Shown here piece by piece: positions 7,341-8,974 of a stretch of DNA of 8,974 nt (position 1 is the stretch's first letter; each line of letters starts with the position of its first letter). The translations under genes and the position numbers were made by a program. Origin of the DNA: Porticoccaceae bacterium (GTDB lineage: Bacteria > Pseudomonadota > Gammaproteobacteria > Pseudomonadales > Porticoccaceae); assembly GCA_003491845.1 (NCBI GenBank), contig DNBN01000214.1:1-8974 (forward strand), in the 5' to 3' direction. The notes below the pieces were generated by a model. It saw only the letters and a program-made list of their open reading frames with translations, did not search any database and had not been told where the DNA came from.

Positions 7341-7952
7341 GTGAGTGTGGAAGAATTACCAAAAATTATCTCTCAAGACGCTGTGCCAGAGCACTTAAGA
7401 GCCAAGCGCAATCGGGTTTCACGCTGGTTGGGCTTTTTAGTGCTGAAACTTATGGGATGGAATATTAAAGGCGTTGTTCCCAATCTGAAACGCTTTATTG
7501 TGATAGGTGCTCCGCATACTTCAAATTGGGACTTCATTCTTGCAATGGCATTTATACTGGGCCTTAATTTAAGGTTACGATGGATGGCTAAACATACGAT
7601 TTTTAAACCTGGTATCCGGTGGTTGATGATGTGGCTTGGCGGAATTCCCACTGATCGAACAAATCCAAAATTGATTGTTGAAAACGTTGCCAAAATAGCA
7701 GAAAAAGAGCGTGGCGTAATTATTGGTTTAACACCAGAGGGTACACGAAAAAAAGTGATCAAATGGAAAACTGGATTTTTGCGGCTAGCAAAAACCTTGG
7801 ACTGCCCTATTCTCATGATTGGTTTGGATTTCCCTAAACGAATTATTGTTGTCGGTGCACTTTTTCACCCCACTGGAGACAATGATGCTGACCTGGCGTT
7901 TATTAGAAACTATTATGGTCAATTTGAAGGAAAACATTCCGATCAATTTTAA
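7341..7952 (+). CDS. Small PlsC-type lysophospholipid acyltransferase, copy 1
   Basis: This is a 203-residue member of the lysophosphatidate-type acyltransferase superfamily, which moves fatty acyl groups from acyl-ACP or acyl-CoA to a lipid hydroxyl. The HX4D catalytic motif appears as HTSNWD at residues 59-64, inside APHTSNWDF. The WLGGIPTDR block at 98-106 sits where the family binds the phosphate, and PEGTR at 132-136 is motif III. CPILMIGLD at 155-163 follows. There is no long membrane helix; a hydrophobic N-terminal stretch (28-40) could associate with the membrane. It is shorter than E. coli PlsC (245 residues) and belongs to the compact HTSNWD subgroup, whose acceptor I do not know. 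It starts 34 nt after prfC, so co-transcription is likely, and it is 54-57% identical by eye to the next gene. Confidence 0.85.
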   Translation: MSVEELPKIISQDAVPEHLRAKRNRVSRWLGFLVLKLMGWNIKGVVPNLKRFIVIGAPHTSNWDFILAMAFILGLNLRLRWMAKHTIFKPGIRWLMMWLGGIPTDRTNPKLIVENVAKIAEKERGVIIGLTPEGTRKKVIKWKTGFLRLAKTLDCPILMIGLDFPKRIIVVGALFHPTGDNDADLAFIRNYYGQFEGKHSDQF

Positions 7953-8028
7953 TGTGTAGATGAATAAGTCAGCGATCACGTTTAGCAATTTTCTCTTTAT
8001 ATAAGGGTCTATAGAAAAGGCAAGCTTA

Positions 8029-8634
8029 ATGGTTTCACGAGGGTATCCAGCAAGCCCCGAACAGGTTCCGGTGCATCTACGTGGAAATAGGAGTGCTGTT
8101 ACTCGCTGGTTTGGAAGGACTGTACTCTCTGTGTTTGGTTGGCACGTTCAAGGCCGAATACCCAATGTTAAACGATTACTAATTATTGTTGCTCCTCACA
8201 CTTCAAATTGGGATTTTGTTTTCGCTATGGCTGCCATATTAGGACTTAATCTTAGAGTTCGGTGGATGGGAAAGCATACTATATTTAAATTTGGGGTTAC
8301 TTGGTTCATGCGTTGGCTAGGCGGAATTCCAACGGATAGGGGCAAACCCGAACAGCTAGTGCGCTATGTTGCGGATTTATCCGATCGTGAGGATGGTATA
8401 GCAATTGGTATGGCTCCAGAGGGAACTCGCAGCAAAGTTACACGCTGGAAGACGGGTTTTTTGAGGATCGCCAAATTAATTGATTGCCCCATATTATTGG
8501 TCGGTCTAGATTTCAAAGGCAAAAGATTTGTTATTGACAATATCTACCTTCCCTATGGCGATAATGAACAAGATATAGCCGCGTTAACAAAATACTATAG
8601 TAGGTATCACGCAAAGCATCCTGAAAAGTATTAA
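8029..8634 (+). CDS. Small PlsC-type lysophospholipid acyltransferase, copy 2
   Basis: The 201-residue product is a paralogue of the gene just upstream. All the catalytic features are kept: HTSNWD at 57-62, WLGGIPTDR at 96-104, PEGTR at 130-134 and CPILLVGLD at 153-161. Both copies therefore look active, and neither shows decay. The N-terminal 12 residues and the last 35 are the most divergent parts, which may reflect different acceptors or acyl chains. The ATG at 8029 is preceded by AAAGG at 8016-8020, 8 bases away. The 76-nt gap from copy 1 has no terminator that I can see, only AT-rich sequence with TATAAG- and TATAGA-like strings that are too ambiguous to call a promoter. The function is inferred from motifs only; the acyl acceptor is unknown. 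Confidence 0.85.
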   Translation: MVSRGYPASPEQVPVHLRGNRSAVTRWFGRTVLSVFGWHVQGRIPNVKRLLIIVAPHTSNWDFVFAMAAILGLNLRVRWMGKHTIFKFGVTWFMRWLGGIPTDRGKPEQLVRYVADLSDREDGIAIGMAPEGTRSKVTRWKTGFLRIAKLIDCPILLVGLDFKGKRFVIDNIYLPYGDNEQDIAALTKYYSRYHAKHPEKY

Positions 8635-8638
8635 AAAA

Positions 8639-8662
8639 TAATGTAAGCGTTCACTTATATTA
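8639..8662. terminator. AT-rich hairpin after copy 2, terminator-like on the minus strand
   Basis: TAATGTAAG at 8639-8647 pairs with CTTATATTA at 8654-8662 around a six-base loop (one G-U pair). Read on the minus strand, the stem is followed directly by six Ts (8638-8633), the form of an intrinsic terminator for a gene arriving from the right. On the plus strand there is no T tract. The stem is AT-rich and weak, so confidence is low. Confidence 0.3.
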
Positions 8663-8704
8663 AAAGTATTGATTTTAGAGATTATATAAATCGGTTTTAA
8701 CTAA

Positions 8705-8902
8705 AATTGTTGTTTTTCAGGTTGTATCGGTTCCACCGTAGGCTCTGGTGTATTACCCACTTTACTGGCACTACGATGGTTTGATTTACCGCCCCCAAGA
8801 GTCTTAGCCGCAAATCAGGTTCAGACTTCTCTTGGTATCCGTTCTTCAATATGGAGCTTTTTTCGCAAAGGCCGTTCTGGTTATTATGGATGCTATTATT
8901 AG
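8705..8902 (+). pseudogene. Startless 65-codon open frame, possible remnant of a small secreted or lipoprotein gene
   Basis: This frame is open for 65 codons between a TAA at 8702 and a TAG at 8900, with no ATG, GTG or TTG in it. Its product would begin NCCFSGCIGSTVGSG, loosely like the end of a lipoprotein signal with its lipobox cysteine. It continues with a proline run (LPPP) and ends in the basic and aromatic tail RKGRSGYYGCYY. I recognise no family. It could be the decayed end of a lipoprotein gene that lost its signal peptide by a frameshift, or chance. A frame of this length by chance is not rare. Confidence 0.22.
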
Positions 8903-8974
8903 GAGCTTAACACTACAATTTGTAGATAGTCTGACCTTAAATAAACTAAATTGTTTTACATTGTTTTTATAGTT

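Larger units (their letters stand above)
8635..8974. other. 340-base region without a convincing intact gene
   Basis: After the second acyltransferase no frame on either strand has a start codon, ribosome binding site and family signature. The region contains the hairpin at 8639-8662, a startless open frame at 8705-8902 (plus) and a perfect dyad, CTACAA-T-TTGTAG, at 8913-8925. The heptamer GGAGCTT also occurs twice, at 8853-8859 and 8902-8908. The last 70 bases are AT-rich. The stretch is less AT-rich between about 8720 and 8890 than around it, which is where the open frame lies. Confidence 0.6.

Noticed and set aside
7373..7816. 147-codon minus-strand frame inside the first acyltransferase
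   Set aside because: It lies antisense to a gene with clear family motifs, and its translation shows no recognisable domain.
7953..8028. Promoter between the two acyltransferases
   Set aside because: TATAAG and TATAGA strings occur, but no -35 hexamer lies at a proper distance; the 76-nt gap fits an operon equally well.
8701..8814. Minus-strand frame of 37 codons ending in a proline/glutamate-rich tail
   Set aside because: It is short, has a stop just upstream and no plausible start; the plus-strand frame over the same bases is longer.
1..8974. Defence island, prophage, CRISPR or biosynthetic cluster
   Set aside because: All intact genes belong to core housekeeping or common enzyme families; no repeats, integrase, transposase or toxin-antitoxin signatures were seen.

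Overview
The window reads as a housekeeping stretch of a gammaproteobacterial chromosome, probably from a moderately AT-rich marine lineage. The gene order proA-nadD-rsfS-rlmH-mrdA on the minus strand matches the order known from Pseudomonas. ProA and NadD also resemble pseudomonad-type proteins more than the E. coli ones. The exact lineage is inference. I see no phage, transposon, CRISPR array, rRNA or tRNA.

Layout. Positions 1-3548 (minus strand) form one tightly packed block: the N-terminal 252 codons of mrdA (PBP2, cut by the window edge), then rlmH, rsfS, nadD and proA. Gaps are 16 nt or less, and the block probably starts at a sigma70-type promoter near 3598-3627. A SIRT4-like sirtuin (3703-4515, plus) diverges from proA. 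It runs tail to tail into hemH (minus, 4512-5531), and the two stop codons share one CTAG. hemH diverges from prfC (5735-7306, plus). prfC is followed by two paralogous small acyltransferases of the PlsC type (7341-7952 and 8029-8634). The last 340 bases hold no convincing intact gene. They do contain a startless 65-codon open frame and an AT-rich hairpin.

Functions. The minus-strand block joins proline synthesis (ProA), NAD synthesis (NadD), ribosome silencing and maturation (RsfS, RlmH) and cell-wall elongation (PBP2). The plus-strand genes cover NAD-dependent deacylation, peptide release-factor recycling (RF3) and probably phospholipid or lipid acylation. HemH makes haem.

Several genes start with non-ATG codons: rlmH with TTG, proA probably with TTG, and the first acyltransferase with GTG. 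The three longest minus-strand frames that begin upstream (rlmH, nadD, hemH) were trimmed to starts supported by ribosome binding sites and family alignment. I did not find a convincing undescribed system. The items most worth a second look are the tandem acyltransferases, the SIRT4-like sirtuin and the orphan frame at the right end.
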